From CAMEON01 sp963643175 (GTDB taxonomy: Bacteria > Bacillota > Clostridia > Oscillospirales > CAG-272): 64,000 nt of DNA. The notes under the pieces are model-generated. The model was given only the letters and a program-made list of their open reading frames with translations. It was not told the origin of the DNA and ran no database searches. The DNA lies in NCBI GenBank assembly GCA_963643175.1, contig CAVIJF010000001.1, positions 62,001 through 126,000 on the forward strand, read 5' to 3'. How positions within the stretch are numbered: the first letter of the stretch is position 1; each line of letters starts with the position of its first letter. The position numbers and the translations under genes are program-made. Positions 1-8,172 of the stretch are shown here, in pieces.

Positions 1-396
1 GGGCACATAACTGCCCGCGGCGGTTTTTTCGTACCCTGCGGCGTGGTACATATCGCTGATATTGAACGTAACCTGCGGATCGTTAGAGTTTTCACTCGCC
101 GTCATCAGCACACCCTCCGTGCAAAGCGACACTTCCGTGTCAACGGCAGTGGGGAAGGTCTGCTTCAGAATCGTCTCGTCAAAGCGAGAAAAATCCACCT
201 GTTCGGCATGGGGAATATATCCCTCCGCGGCTTCCGTTTCGGTTTCGCGGTCGGTTTCTGTTACCGTATCGGACATACTGCTTTCCTCCGTTGACGTCCC
301 GGTTTCGGGCGTATTGCTTTGTGGGGTACTGCATCCGCCGCACAGCAGGCAGGCGCACAGCACGAGCAGAACGGCTCTGTTCGGTTTCGATTTCAT
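1..396 (-). CDS. Lipoprotein, N-terminal part (runs off the window)
   Basis: The frame starts at ATG 396 and stays open to the window edge, so only 132 residues are seen. It opens with a positive N-terminus (MKSKPNR), a hydrophobic Leu/Val/Cys core and a lipobox-like LLCGGC, with Cys22 the likely lipidated residue. The -3 position is Cys rather than the usual Leu. A Ser/Thr/Glu-rich linker follows (about residues 23-60), typical of Gram-positive lipoproteins, and then a more ordered region. I do not recognise the downstream domain. A sigma-A-type promoter lies about 90 bases upstream, so it is probably first in its transcript. It would be displayed outside the membrane. Confidence 0.8.
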   Translation of the reverse strand, partial: MKSKPNRAVLLVLCACLLCGGCSTPQSNTPETGTSTEESSMSDTVTETDRETETEAAEGYIPHAEQVDFSRFDETILKQTFPTAVDTEVSLCTEGVLMTASENSNDPQVTFNISDMYHAAGYEKTAAGSYVP

Positions 397-480
397 AGGT
401 GGCTCCTTGGTTTTGATTCGGCGGTCTGCATCCGCCGTCCTGATGCCGGACTTCCGCTCAATGCCGGAAGCCGTGTGGGC

Positions 481-509
481 ATTATATCATATTATGATGG
501 GAAAGTCAA
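481..509 (-). promoter_or_regulatory. Sigma-A promoter of the lipoprotein gene
   Basis: Read on the minus strand: TTGACT (-35), 17-base spacer, TATAAT (-10). It points at the lipoprotein start at 396. The surrounding bases are AT-rich compared with the rest of the window. Confidence 0.75.
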
Positions 510-589
510 TAGTTTTTGCGGTAATTTTATGGAACGGTTATCGGCTCTGTCCTGCCTTCGCATAAGCCTTTTGCCCCCGGCATATGCGG

Positions 590-1144
590 TCACTCCTCCG
601 TGTCCGACAGATGAACCACCGTGTACCCGTGACTGACAGCGGGGAGAAACACATCAAACACATCATGCGTGCGCAGACGCAGACTGGACGTGTTGATGCA
701 GGGATGACAGCCGACGTACTCCCCCGCTAAAACGTCCGCATCCACCAGCAGACGCACACGGCAGTCGGAGTCGTTCATCAGCCCCATGACGCTGACAGAG
801 CCGGGCGTGATGTCCAGCAACTGCTCCATCGCGTCGGGGGCACCGAAGGACAGCCGCGCCGACCCGATCTGCGCCGACAGCTGCCGGGTGTGAAATACCT
901 TGTCCCCGGGAATCATAAGAAGGTAGTACTGTGTCTTCTGGCGGTTGCAGAGGAACAGATTCTTGCAGATGACCGCGTGCAGGGCGCTGTCAATATCGGC
1001 GCAGACCTCCATGGTTTCCGCTGCGGGATGGTCAATCCGACCATAGGGAATGTGCAGACTGTCCAGCAGGTCATAGACCCGAATTTCCTTGCCCGGGCGC
1101 CCCGCCGTGTCGGCGGGGCGCCCGTTTTGCAGTATCAGTGCCAT
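590..1144 (-). CDS. Prolyl-tRNA editing (YbaK/ProX-type) protein
   Basis: A 184-residue single-domain protein of the YbaK/ProX superfamily. Relatives hydrolyse mischarged aminoacyl-tRNA such as Ala-tRNA(Pro) in the cytoplasm. The family pattern is visible: an N-terminal helix with a DLLDSLHIPY-type opening, the HPAAETME stretch, a CKNLFLCNRQ strand and the GSVSVMGLMND core, where family members carry a conserved Gly-rich loop. The start is either ATG 1144 or GTG 1150, which overlaps the ruvB stop as GTGA. A GGAG lies 11 bases before the ATG and 5 before the GTG, so both remain possible. The overlap implies cotranslation with ruvB. The exact tRNA substrate is inferred from family. Confidence 0.8.
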   Translation of the reverse strand: MALILQNGRPADTAGRPGKEIRVYDLLDSLHIPYGRIDHPAAETMEVCADIDSALHAVICKNLFLCNRQKTQYYLLMIPGDKVFHTRQLSAQIGSARLSFGAPDAMEQLLDITPGSVSVMGLMNDSDCRVRLLVDADVLAGEYVGCHPCINTSSLRLRTHDVFDVFLPAVSHGYTVVHLSDTEE

Positions 1145-1146
1145 AT

Positions 1147-2328
1147 TCACTCGTTCTCCGTGTCAAATGCGCTAATTTGCGTACCGGCTATGCCGGTGCC
1201 CGGCGCACCCGCGCCGGCAGGGGGCTTGATGCCAAGGTGCTCGTAGGCAAGCCGCGTGACGTAACGTCCGCGCGGCGTGCGGCTGATAAAGCCCAGCTGC
1301 ATGAGGTACGGCTCGTACACGTCCTCGATGGTGACGGCTTCCTCTCCGACCGTGGCGGCGAGCGTATCCAGGCCCACCGGTCCGCCGCCGTAGAAGCGGA
1401 TAATCGCCTCTATCATGCGGCGGTCGGTGTTGTCCAGCCCCAGATTGTCGATTTCCAGCCTGTCCAGCGCGTAGCCCGCCGTGGCGGCATCAATTTCGGT
1501 CTTGCCCTGCACCTGCGCGAAATCCCGCACGCGCTTGAGCAGGCGGTTGGCAATACGCGGCGTTCCGCGCGACCGGGACGCCAGCTCAAAGGAGCCGTCC
1601 GGCGAGATGGGAATGCCCAGAATGGATGCGCTGCGGCGCACGATGCGCGCCAACTGCTCCGGCGTATATAGCTCCAGCTTGAAGATAACGCCGAAGCGGT
1701 CGCGCAGCGGCGTGGTCAGCTGTCCGGCACGTGTGGTTGCACCGATCAGCGTGAATTTGGGCAGATCAATGCGGATGCTCCGGGCGGTCGGTCCTTTGCC
1801 GATAACGAAATCCACTTCGAAATCTTCCATTGCGGGGTACAGAATTTCTTCAATCATGCGCGGCAGGCGGTGAATTTCGTCGATGAACAGAACGTCGCCC
1901 TCGTTGAGATTGGTCAGCAGTGCCACCAGATCGCCCTTTTTCTCGATGGAGGGACCCGACGTGATGCGCAGATTCACGCCCATCTCGGCGGCGATGATAT
2001 TGGACAGTGTGGTTTTTCCGAGTCCGGGAGGTCCGTAGAGCAGGACGTGATCCAGCGGTTCGTGCCGCTGGCGCGCCGCCTCCATGTACACGCGCAGATT
2101 CTCCTTTACCTTGTCCTGCCCGATGTAGTCCTCCAGCCGCCGGGGGCGCAGGGATGCCTCCGGGTCTGCGTCCTCCGGTCTTTCCGCCGGTGAGACAATG
2201 CGGTTCTCAAAGTCATAGTCCCCGCCGTCGTCCCCGTCGTAGGCGACGTTGACTAAATCGGAGAGAATCAGCTCCCCGTCGGCGGCGTCTGCGCCGGCGG
2301 GAGCGCCTTTCTTTCGCTTGGTACTCAT
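1147..2328 (-). CDS. ruvB: Holliday junction branch migration ATPase RuvB
   Basis: RuvB is the hexameric AAA+ motor that drives branch migration of Holliday junctions with RuvA. Visible are the family start RPRRLEDYIGQ, Walker A GPPGLGKTT (residues 99-107), Walker B with DEIH (150-153), sensor 1 GATTR, and the C-terminal winged-helix end GFISRTPRGR. At 393 residues it is longer than the usual 330-350. The excess is a ~58-residue acidic N-terminal extension and a Gly/Ala/Pro-rich tail of ~30. ATG 2328 has GGGGAGGG eight bases upstream, so the extension is probably translated. It lies 15 bases downstream of ruvA in the same transcript. Confidence 0.97.
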   Translation of the reverse strand: MSTKRKKGAPAGADAADGELILSDLVNVAYDGDDGGDYDFENRIVSPAERPEDADPEASLRPRRLEDYIGQDKVKENLRVYMEAARQRHEPLDHVLLYGPPGLGKTTLSNIIAAEMGVNLRITSGPSIEKKGDLVALLTNLNEGDVLFIDEIHRLPRMIEEILYPAMEDFEVDFVIGKGPTARSIRIDLPKFTLIGATTRAGQLTTPLRDRFGVIFKLELYTPEQLARIVRRSASILGIPISPDGSFELASRSRGTPRIANRLLKRVRDFAQVQGKTEIDAATAGYALDRLEIDNLGLDNTDRRMIEAIIRFYGGGPVGLDTLAATVGEEAVTIEDVYEPYLMQLGFISRTPRGRYVTRLAYEHLGIKPPAGAGAPGTGIAGTQISAFDTENE

Positions 2329-2343
2329 CTGATTACCCTCCCC

Positions 2344-2982
2344 TTACGGTTTCATCAGCCGTTTGAGCGCTTCCCGGATGATATCCTCCAGGGACAGCGC
2401 GGCTATGTCAATGGATTTCAGTGCGCTCTGCGCCTCGGCGCGGGTGTATCCCAGCACCAGCAGAGCATCCTGCGCCTCGCTCAGCTTTCCGCGTGCGGGG
2501 GCGCCCGCTTCCTCGGCGGTATGGTCGGTGATGGCGGCGGACAGGTCGCTGTCGTCCATGTGCGTTTCCTTCATGAACTTGTCCTTCAGCTCCAGAATAA
2601 TCCGGGCGGCTGTCTTGGGCCCGACGCCGGGCGCCTTGGCGATTGCCTTGCGATCCTCGGTGCAGACTGCCAGCGCGAACTTTTCCGGCGTCATGAGCGA
2701 CAGGATGGACAGTGCCGCCCGGGGACCGACGCCAGACACGGACAGAAGCATCCGGAAGGACGAAAGCTCGCGCTCGTCGCGGAATCCGAACAGTTCTATG
2801 TCGTTCTCACGCACCGACAGATAGGTGTACAGCAGCACCTCGGGTGGCTCGGTCAGGGTGGGGCGGGGCAGGGCGCGGTAGGTCGTTTCACTGATGGTCA
2901 TGCGGTAGCCGACCCCTGCCGCTTCCACCACGGCAAGCGAAGGGGAGGAGACGGTCAGTCCGCCTTTGATGTAGTAGAACAT
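2344..2982 (-). CDS. ruvA: Holliday junction DNA-binding protein RuvA
   Basis: RuvA binds the four-way junction as a tetramer and loads RuvB. Its three regions can be read: an N-terminal OB-fold (MFYYIKGGL, then GVGYRMTIS), two helix-hairpin-helix motifs (SGVGPRAALSIL and PGVGPKTAARII, about residues 81-125), and, after an acidic linker, a small C-terminal domain that contacts RuvB (LVLGYTRAEAQSAL). The 212 residues are close to the usual 200. An AGGA box lies nine bases before ATG 2982. It is followed by ruvB after 15 bases, the standard ruvAB order; no ruvC is present here. Confidence 0.96.
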   Translation of the reverse strand: MFYYIKGGLTVSSPSLAVVEAAGVGYRMTISETTYRALPRPTLTEPPEVLLYTYLSVRENDIELFGFRDERELSSFRMLLSVSGVGPRAALSILSLMTPEKFALAVCTEDRKAIAKAPGVGPKTAARIILELKDKFMKETHMDDSDLSAAITDHTAEEAGAPARGKLSEAQDALLVLGYTRAEAQSALKSIDIAALSLEDIIREALKRLMKP

Positions 2983-3021
2983 GGAATATTCCTTTCATGC
3001 AACTTTCTTGCGGATAGAAAG

Positions 3022-3047
3022 GGAGCCGGGCGGGTGTGCCCGGCTCC
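3022..3047 (-). terminator. GC-rich hairpin between the yfhO-type gene and ruvA
   Basis: A perfect 10-bp stem (GGAGCCGGGC / GCCCGGCTCC, loop of six) directly after the stop of the large membrane protein. On the minus strand CTTTCT follows, so the T-tail is modest. It may end the upstream transcript partly and let some polymerase through to ruvAB, for which I see no separate strong promoter. Confidence 0.55.
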
Positions 3048-3054
3048 GGGAAGA

Positions 3055-6000
3055 TTATTTTTTATCCGGCTTTTTCCCACGCGGTCGGGTATCCTTCTGG
3101 TCGGGCACCTCGTCAATATCCTCCGGCGCGTCGGGCGGAACCGGATCCACATCCGGCGTTTCGTACCCGATGTCACCGGGGAGCAGGGCGGTGTCATCCC
3201 CTGCCGGGTCGGCGGACGGGAGCGGGTCACCGGGCACGGTCAGCACGCCGTGCAGAACCGGGATACGCACGAGCCAACGGTACAGAACCAGCAGGACGGC
3301 GAAAATCAGTATCGCCACAACGGAAACCGCCAGCCCGAAGGAGACGGTATGCGGCATATAGCGCAATTCCAGCGTATGCTCTCCGGCGCCATCGATGCGG
3401 AAGCCGAGCAGGGCGTCCGCCGAGCGACACACCTCGACCTTCCTTCCGTCCACATACACATTCCAGCCTTCGTCATAGGGGATGGTTGTGGCAATCAGCT
3501 GGCTGTCCTGCACGGTGGTAATGCTGCCGGTCAGATGGTCGTCCGGGCAGTTGTCGTCAATTTGATAGCCCATCTTTTGCAGGCGGGTCATGGCGTCCGC
3601 CAGAACATCCATATCGATGTAGTAGATGTAGGAGTCGTACACCGTACCCTCGGCATTCTTCTGCCGGATATACAGGTTGTTGGAGCTGTTCTTGATGGTC
3701 AGCTTCAGCGTCAGGTCGGATTTCGCGGACTGCCCGATGGAGGCGATACGGCGGTAGGTGGAATCCGAGCCGCCGTCAAAGCCGCCCTTGGAGCTTCCGT
3801 TGACTGCCACCTTGACCTCGCGCGGGTAGCTGCTGGGGATATAGAGGTAAAGATTGGTGCCGGTGGGAACCTCGTAGTGAAGGGTGATGGACGCCTCGGT
3901 GTCCTTGGAGTCTACCGTCCACTTGTAGTGACTGTCAATGGTGTTCCCGTAGGTGCAGTTGGATGTTTCGGCGTTGGCGGTCGGCGTGACCTGCGTAGTC
4001 TTTTTGAATACCTCAATCGGCTTGTCCTCGCCGAGCATGGCGGCGAGCATCTGATTGTACAGTTCCATCGGTGTGTTGTACACGTCCGTCCGTTTGCCCT
4101 GACTGTCCTCTGTGAACACATGGAACTGCTCGTAGGCATCGGCAACGCCGAAGACCAGCGAGAGCGCGTAGGGGTTGCGGTACACATCCGGGTGGCTCAC
4201 GGGGGTGAAATCCTCGTCGTATTGGAACACTTCATTCTTGTACACCGGTTCGCCGTATATGTCGGACATATTCTGATCTGTGACCAGATACCGGATGCCG
4301 AAGAGCGAGTCGGTCACGGGATTGCTGTCCACATACTTTGACCAGTGGGACTTGGATACGCATCCCATGGTGTCCAGCAGGTCAATGACATCCTGATTCA
4401 GCGTGGAGGTGGAGCAGGTCAGCCCCTTGAACTGCAGTGCGAAGTTGTCTGTTTTCTGTCGCCCGTAGGTCTTTTCGGTGCGGTAGAATCCGGCGTCCCC
4501 GTCCCGGATTGTTTCCGCAATGGGCAGGAAGGTTTTCAGGTAATTGTTATAGGTGGAGTAGCCGGTGTGCCCCACGTCCTTGATAAAGGATTGTGTTTCG
4601 GACAGCCCGCTGAGGAACACCTCGGTGCAGACAAGGAATGCCAGAACGGCTGTAGCCGTGTTGGTTGCCCGCTTGGTGCGTCCGGCGACGCAGATCAGGA
4701 CGAAGTAGGCGAGCAGGCAGCCCAGCCCCAGCCACACTGTGGCGAAGGGGCGCACGGCGCTGAAGTCATCGGCGGTGGGCTGCTGATTGGGGAGCGCCAG
4801 CAGGTGCTCCAGGATGGGGGCACGCAGCGCCTGCAGAATCAGAATATAGACAGACCACGCGGCAGTGACCAGCAGCAGCGACCTGCGGGGGATGAAATTC
4901 ACCTGCAGGAAAGCCCGGTACGCCAGCGTCAGCAGGAAGAAGCTGAGCATGAAACTGTAACGGTAGTTGAGCCAGTTGGGCTTTTGGAATCCGTGCCAGA
5001 TAAGGTCCAGGTCGCTGACCGCAAAGGACAGGACAAAGAGCAGAATGAAGCATCCGGCGGCAATCTTTTCCCGGTCGGAGAACTTCCGGCAGAGGAAGAA
5101 GGCAGGCGCCATCAGAATAGTCAGCACGCCGCAGTACACGAAAGGCAGACCTGCGGGGCGGATGGTATCGTAGGAGGAGGGGAGGAACTTGTACAGCAGG
5201 AGGTACAGGTCGAATTTCTGCGTGACATCCCAGCTGGGGTTGGAGAAGTCGTTCTTGCCGAAGCTGAGCGAATACCTTGCGGACAGGATGGTCAGCGCCG
5301 CCATACACACGGCGAGAGCCGACCACAGCGCCACGCGCCCGACCGACTTTGCAAAGTGATTGCGCTCGCCCATCGGGTTATTTTCGTTGTTGCGGTTGTG
5401 GGCGAAGTAGTAGAAGAAGCTGTACGCGACGACGTAAATGCAGACCATGTAGCCGATGTAGTAGTGGCTGTACAGCGTGATGGCGAGGGAAAAGACGAAC
5501 AGGCGGAAATGACCCTTTTTAATCAGCTCCTCCAGCCCGTAGGTGAGCAGCGGCAGCCAGATCATGACGTCCAGCCACATGGAGTTGCTTTGGTTTTCGA
5601 TAGCGTAGGAGCAGAGCGCATACATGGTGGAGAAGGCGACAACCGCCAGCCGGTTGGGTTTTCCGTTGCTGTGCCGGTGCAGGTAGAAGCCCATGGTCAG
5701 ACCCATCAGCCCGGTTTTGAGTGTGAAGAGCGTCAGGAGAGCCTCCAGCATCCGGGTTATGGGAAACAGCGCGATAATCCATGCAAACGGGCTTGCCACG
5801 TAGTAGTCAAAGATACCGAGAAATTCTCCGCCCAGCTCACGGGAGAAGGAGTACAGCAGACTGCCGTCCCCGTGCAGGAAATTCCACAGGGCGTTATAAA
5901 ATCCGACGTACTGCGCGTTCAGATCCAGCGTCAGCACACTGTAATCCCCGAACGGGTGCACGCCCTGCGAAATATACAGGAGCAGGAAAAGTATGGCAGG

Positions 6001-6138
6001 AATTCCGCCGGCAATGAGCAGGTAGCCGTACTCGTTCCGCCACGACCCGAAACGTCGGCGCAGGCGTGCCATGCGTGTTTCGGCGGCAGGTGCACCATCT
6101 GTGCTGTGCAGGGACACATCCGGTTGATTCTGATTCAT
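3055..6138 (-). CDS. YfhO-family polytopic membrane protein (putative GT-C type glycosyltransferase)
   Basis: A 1027-residue membrane protein of the YfhO family, whose characterised members modify cell-envelope polymers such as lipoteichoic acid. A first membrane helix at about residues 37-57 is followed by an extracytoplasmic loop with the family motif HPFGDYSVLTLDLNAQYV, then about a dozen helices to ~residue 500. The next ~430 residues are soluble and beta-rich. The family end follows (TIPYDEGWNVYVDGRKV, then a last helix near 955-980) and an acidic/proline-rich cytoplasmic tail ending RGKKPDKK. The substrate here is unknown. It shares a direction with the DUF951 gene 38 bases upstream and ruvAB downstream. 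Confidence 0.85.
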   Translation of the reverse strand: MNQNQPDVSLHSTDGAPAAETRMARLRRRFGSWRNEYGYLLIAGGIPAILFLLLYISQGVHPFGDYSVLTLDLNAQYVGFYNALWNFLHGDGSLLYSFSRELGGEFLGIFDYYVASPFAWIIALFPITRMLEALLTLFTLKTGLMGLTMGFYLHRHSNGKPNRLAVVAFSTMYALCSYAIENQSNSMWLDVMIWLPLLTYGLEELIKKGHFRLFVFSLAITLYSHYYIGYMVCIYVVAYSFFYYFAHNRNNENNPMGERNHFAKSVGRVALWSALAVCMAALTILSARYSLSFGKNDFSNPSWDVTQKFDLYLLLYKFLPSSYDTIRPAGLPFVYCGVLTILMAPAFFLCRKFSDREKIAAGCFILLFVLSFAVSDLDLIWHGFQKPNWLNYRYSFMLSFFLLTLAYRAFLQVNFIPRRSLLLVTAAWSVYILILQALRAPILEHLLALPNQQPTADDFSAVRPFATVWLGLGCLLAYFVLICVAGRTKRATNTATAVLAFLVCTEVFLSGLSETQSFIKDVGHTGYSTYNNYLKTFLPIAETIRDGDAGFYRTEKTYGRQKTDNFALQFKGLTCSTSTLNQDVIDLLDTMGCVSKSHWSKYVDSNPVTDSLFGIRYLVTDQNMSDIYGEPVYKNEVFQYDEDFTPVSHPDVYRNPYALSLVFGVADAYEQFHVFTEDSQGKRTDVYNTPMELYNQMLAAMLGEDKPIEVFKKTTQVTPTANAETSNCTYGNTIDSHYKWTVDSKDTEASITLHYEVPTGTNLYLYIPSSYPREVKVAVNGSSKGGFDGGSDSTYRRIASIGQSAKSDLTLKLTIKNSSNNLYIRQKNAEGTVYDSYIYYIDMDVLADAMTRLQKMGYQIDDNCPDDHLTGSITTVQDSQLIATTIPYDEGWNVYVDGRKVEVCRSADALLGFRIDGAGEHTLELRYMPHTVSFGLAVSVVAILIFAVLLVLYRWLVRIPVLHGVLTVPGDPLPSADPAGDDTALLPGDIGYETPDVDPVPPDAPEDIDEVPDQKDTRPRGKKPDKK

Positions 6139-6176
6139 GATTCCGATAATCCTTTCTTCTTTACACGTCGCGTGTC

Positions 6177-6389
6177 TTATCCGTTACTTCCGGGCGTATC
6201 CGGGGGCGTTTCCACCCGACGAACCGCTTTTTCCAGCCGCAGGCGGTCAAAGGTCATATCCCGCCCGCAGCCCAGACACAGAACCCGCACCTCGCTGCCC
6301 GCACGCAGCACACGGAAGCGGGTTGAACCGCAGGGATGCTTTTTCTTCAGCTCCAGCACATCGCCGGGCTTCATACGGATAATCGGCAA
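6177..6389 (-). CDS. DUF951 small zinc-ribbon-like protein
   Basis: A 70-residue protein matching DUF951, a small family common in Bacillota with no settled function. The signature is clear: MKPGDVLELKKKHPCG, then CLGCGRDMTFDR, with Cys and Cys-x2-Cys positions that could hold a metal. The likely start is TTG 6389, because AGGGGG lies about eight bases upstream; ATG 6374 would be 23 bases from it. In other Bacillota this gene often lies beside ychF/rpsF or parB-type genes. Here it precedes the YfhO-type gene and has its own promoter. Confidence 0.85.
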   Translation of the reverse strand: MPIIRMKPGDVLELKKKHPCGSTRFRVLRAGSEVRVLCLGCGRDMTFDRLRLEKAVRRVETPPDTPGSNG

Positions 6390-6433
6390 CGTGCTTTCCC
6401 CCTTTTCGGCATCATCCGGAAGTTTTCCTCCCC

Positions 6434-6462
6434 ATTATAGCACAAATATTCCGTCTTGTAAA
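6434..6462 (-). promoter_or_regulatory. Sigma-A promoter of the DUF951-yfhO transcript
   Basis: On the minus strand: TTTACA, 17-base spacer, TATAAT, about 45 bases before the DUF951 start. Confidence 0.75.
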
Positions 6463-6848
6463 CCCATTTTCGGATTTTTCACACAGCAACGTCGCCTGCT
6501 TTTCCGGACTGCCGGATAATTGCCGTTCCGGTATGTGCTTTTTTGGGGGGCTGTTTTCCGGCAATGTGGGCTGTGTACCGCCCCGGCATTTTTTCAGGGG
6601 AGCGCCTCGCATCTCCCGGATTCCCTTCTGCGGCTGAAGGGTAACCGGGAGATGCGGGGCACAAGTCCCCGCCGGAAGCCGAAACGGCACATCTCCTGCC
6701 TTACTCCATCTCCCGCCGCAGTTTTTGCTGATTTTTCTTTTCCAGCCTGGATATGTTGGACTGCGACCCGTGTCGCTCCCGGACGGACGAAAGTGCGGAA
6801 TCCTGCGACAGGATGCCCGCCTTCTTTCTGAAAATTCATAAATACCGC
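6463..6848. other. Gene-free interval between divergent promoters
   Basis: No credible protein gene lies here on either strand; the short open frames lack Shine-Dalgarno sites and family features. The only structure is the long inverted repeat at 6604-6660, listed separately. Runs of T (6539-6546, 6589-6594) and GC-rich palindromic pieces alternate, and composition differs from the flanking genes. Confidence 0.6.
6604..6660. repeat. Long imperfect inverted repeat (hairpin)
   Basis: Left arm 6604-6628 and right arm 6636-6660 pair over 22 positions: GCCTCGCATCTCCCGG with CCGGGAGATGCGGGGC, then an att/taa internal loop, then CCCTTC with GAAGGG around a seven-base loop. A second small palindrome (CGGGG / CCCCG) follows at once. 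Neither side has a T-tail, so it is not a simple terminator. It could be a mobile hairpin element, a small-RNA fold or a protein site. Confidence 0.6.
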
Positions 6849-6877
6849 TTGAAATCGGCGCCGATACCCTGTATAAT
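6849..6877 (+). promoter_or_regulatory. Sigma-A promoter of the 6992-11519 gene run
   Basis: TTGAAA, 17-base spacer, TATAAT, followed by A/G at the expected start site. The leader to the first start codon is about 110 bases. Confidence 0.75.
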
Positions 6878-6991
6878 AGGGACACTGCAGTCTGTCTGGC
6901 GGCACACCGTGATGCAGTATCCTATACGGAACCGCCCGGAATATGACTGCCCGGGCGGATTCCGGACAGAAAAGCAGGGGAGGCAGTGACT

Positions 6992-7570
6992 ATGCGCAGA
7001 AAAACCCGAAGACCCGCCGTCTGGTTGGCGGCAGGTATCCTTATCGCGGCGGTTCCGCTCTCCGGCGGCTGTTCGCAGCGTGACCGGCCCGCCGCGGAGA
7101 GCGCCGCATCCGCCACGACGGCTCCGGTGCAGGTCGAGCAGGCGGGAATGGTTCTGCGTTCCGGGCTGAGCCGCTCCAATTATGCAGGCAACGAGGCTGT
7201 GGAAGCATGGGTGAAGCGCTGTTCGGAGGACGATACGGGCACGTTTGACGCCTTCGCCCTGTACAGCGTCTATGTGGACGGGGAAACCGCCACGCACCGA
7301 TACCTGATTCTGCGGCAGGAGACGTCGCCCGGCATCGTTGCGTCCGGCAGGGTTCTGCGCCGGGCTGACGGGGGCATGGCAGACTGCGAACTGGAAATCA
7401 CGTATGCGTATACGAATGCGGATATGGCGGACTCCGTCGGAGGTGAGCTGCTGTTCGTGACGGTCATGTTGCCCGCAGACGATCAGCCGGTGCTGACGCT
7501 GATTGCCGGGGAGGATTCGCTGTCCTACCGGCTGACGCGCACGGATGCGTCATTGGAACCGATTCTGTAA
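6992..7570 (+). CDS. Putative lipoprotein, unknown function
   Basis: A 192-residue protein with a lipoprotein signal: basic start MRRKTRRP, hydrophobic stretch, then lipobox LSGGC (Cys at ~27). AGGGGAGG lies eight bases before ATG 6992; an in-frame GTG at 6986 would be only two bases from it, so the ATG is chosen. The mature part, after an Ala/Ser-rich linker, has alternating strand-like segments and no domain I recognise. It probably sits on the outer membrane face. It is first in a run that continues with a second anchored protein, a sugar kinase and an exo-muramidase. Confidence 0.75.
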   Translation: MRRKTRRPAVWLAAGILIAAVPLSGGCSQRDRPAAESAASATTAPVQVEQAGMVLRSGLSRSNYAGNEAVEAWVKRCSEDDTGTFDAFALYSVYVDGETATHRYLILRQETSPGIVASGRVLRRADGGMADCELEITYAYTNADMADSVGGELLFVTVMLPADDQPVLTLIAGEDSLSYRLTRTDASLEPIL

Positions 7571-7653
7571 GAAATCGCTGATTTCGCTGATTTATCTGGC
7601 GGCGCATCAGGACTGTGCCGCAAGGGAAAGGAACCAAGGGAAAGGAACACTGT

Positions 7654-8172
7654 ATGAACACCGAAACCAAGCAGGCAAGACTGTGCCTGATTCTTGCCGC
7701 GGCGTGCGCCGTGCTGGCACTGCTATTCGCGGGACTGTGGCTGTTTGTGCGGCATGACCAGTCGGATTCCGCCCGCGCTGCGCAGGAAGAGGCGGCAGTC
7801 TGCCGGGATGCATGGAGAACCTATGGGGAGACCGGCGGGGAGGAGGACGCGGTGCGGGCGCTTGCCTCACTGTACGCTTTCGCGCGGGACATGGAGCCGC
7901 TGACCGCCGGCACATCCCGGGCGGAGTATCCGTCCTACTGCATGGAGGTATACCGCCTGCTGACCGGGAAGCCGGAGCTGTGCCGGTCTTATGCCGCCGT
8001 TCTGGAGAAGCAGTTCCGGCTGTTGGCGGGGGACATTTACCACGTCAACGCCTACGCCGAGCTGAAGCGGCTGATCCCGTCATTGGAGAGCGGTGTCCTG
8101 CCGGAGACCGCGACCGCCACCGAAGCCCTCCCGGCGGCATCCGACCGGACGGAGGAGAGTACCTATGCATAA
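7654..8172 (+). CDS. Single-pass membrane-anchored protein, unknown function
   Basis: 172 residues from ATG 7654, which has AAAGGAA upstream. One N-terminal membrane helix (about residues 9-30, CLILAAACAVLALLFAGLW) is followed by a soluble, helix-rich domain and a Thr/Ala/Glu-rich tail. The first residues MNTETKQ are weakly charged, so orientation is uncertain. The stop overlaps the next gene (ATGCATAA), implying translational coupling with the sugar kinase. No family is recognised. Confidence 0.75.
   Translation: MNTETKQARLCLILAAACAVLALLFAGLWLFVRHDQSDSARAAQEEAAVCRDAWRTYGETGGEEDAVRALASLYAFARDMEPLTAGTSRAEYPSYCMEVYRLLTGKPELCRSYAAVLEKQFRLLAGDIYHVNAYAELKRLIPSLESGVLPETATATEALPAASDRTEESTYA

Noticed and set aside
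2521..4341. A 606-codon plus-strand open frame
   Set aside because: Antisense to ruvA and the YfhO-type gene, both clearly real; composition typical of shadow frames.
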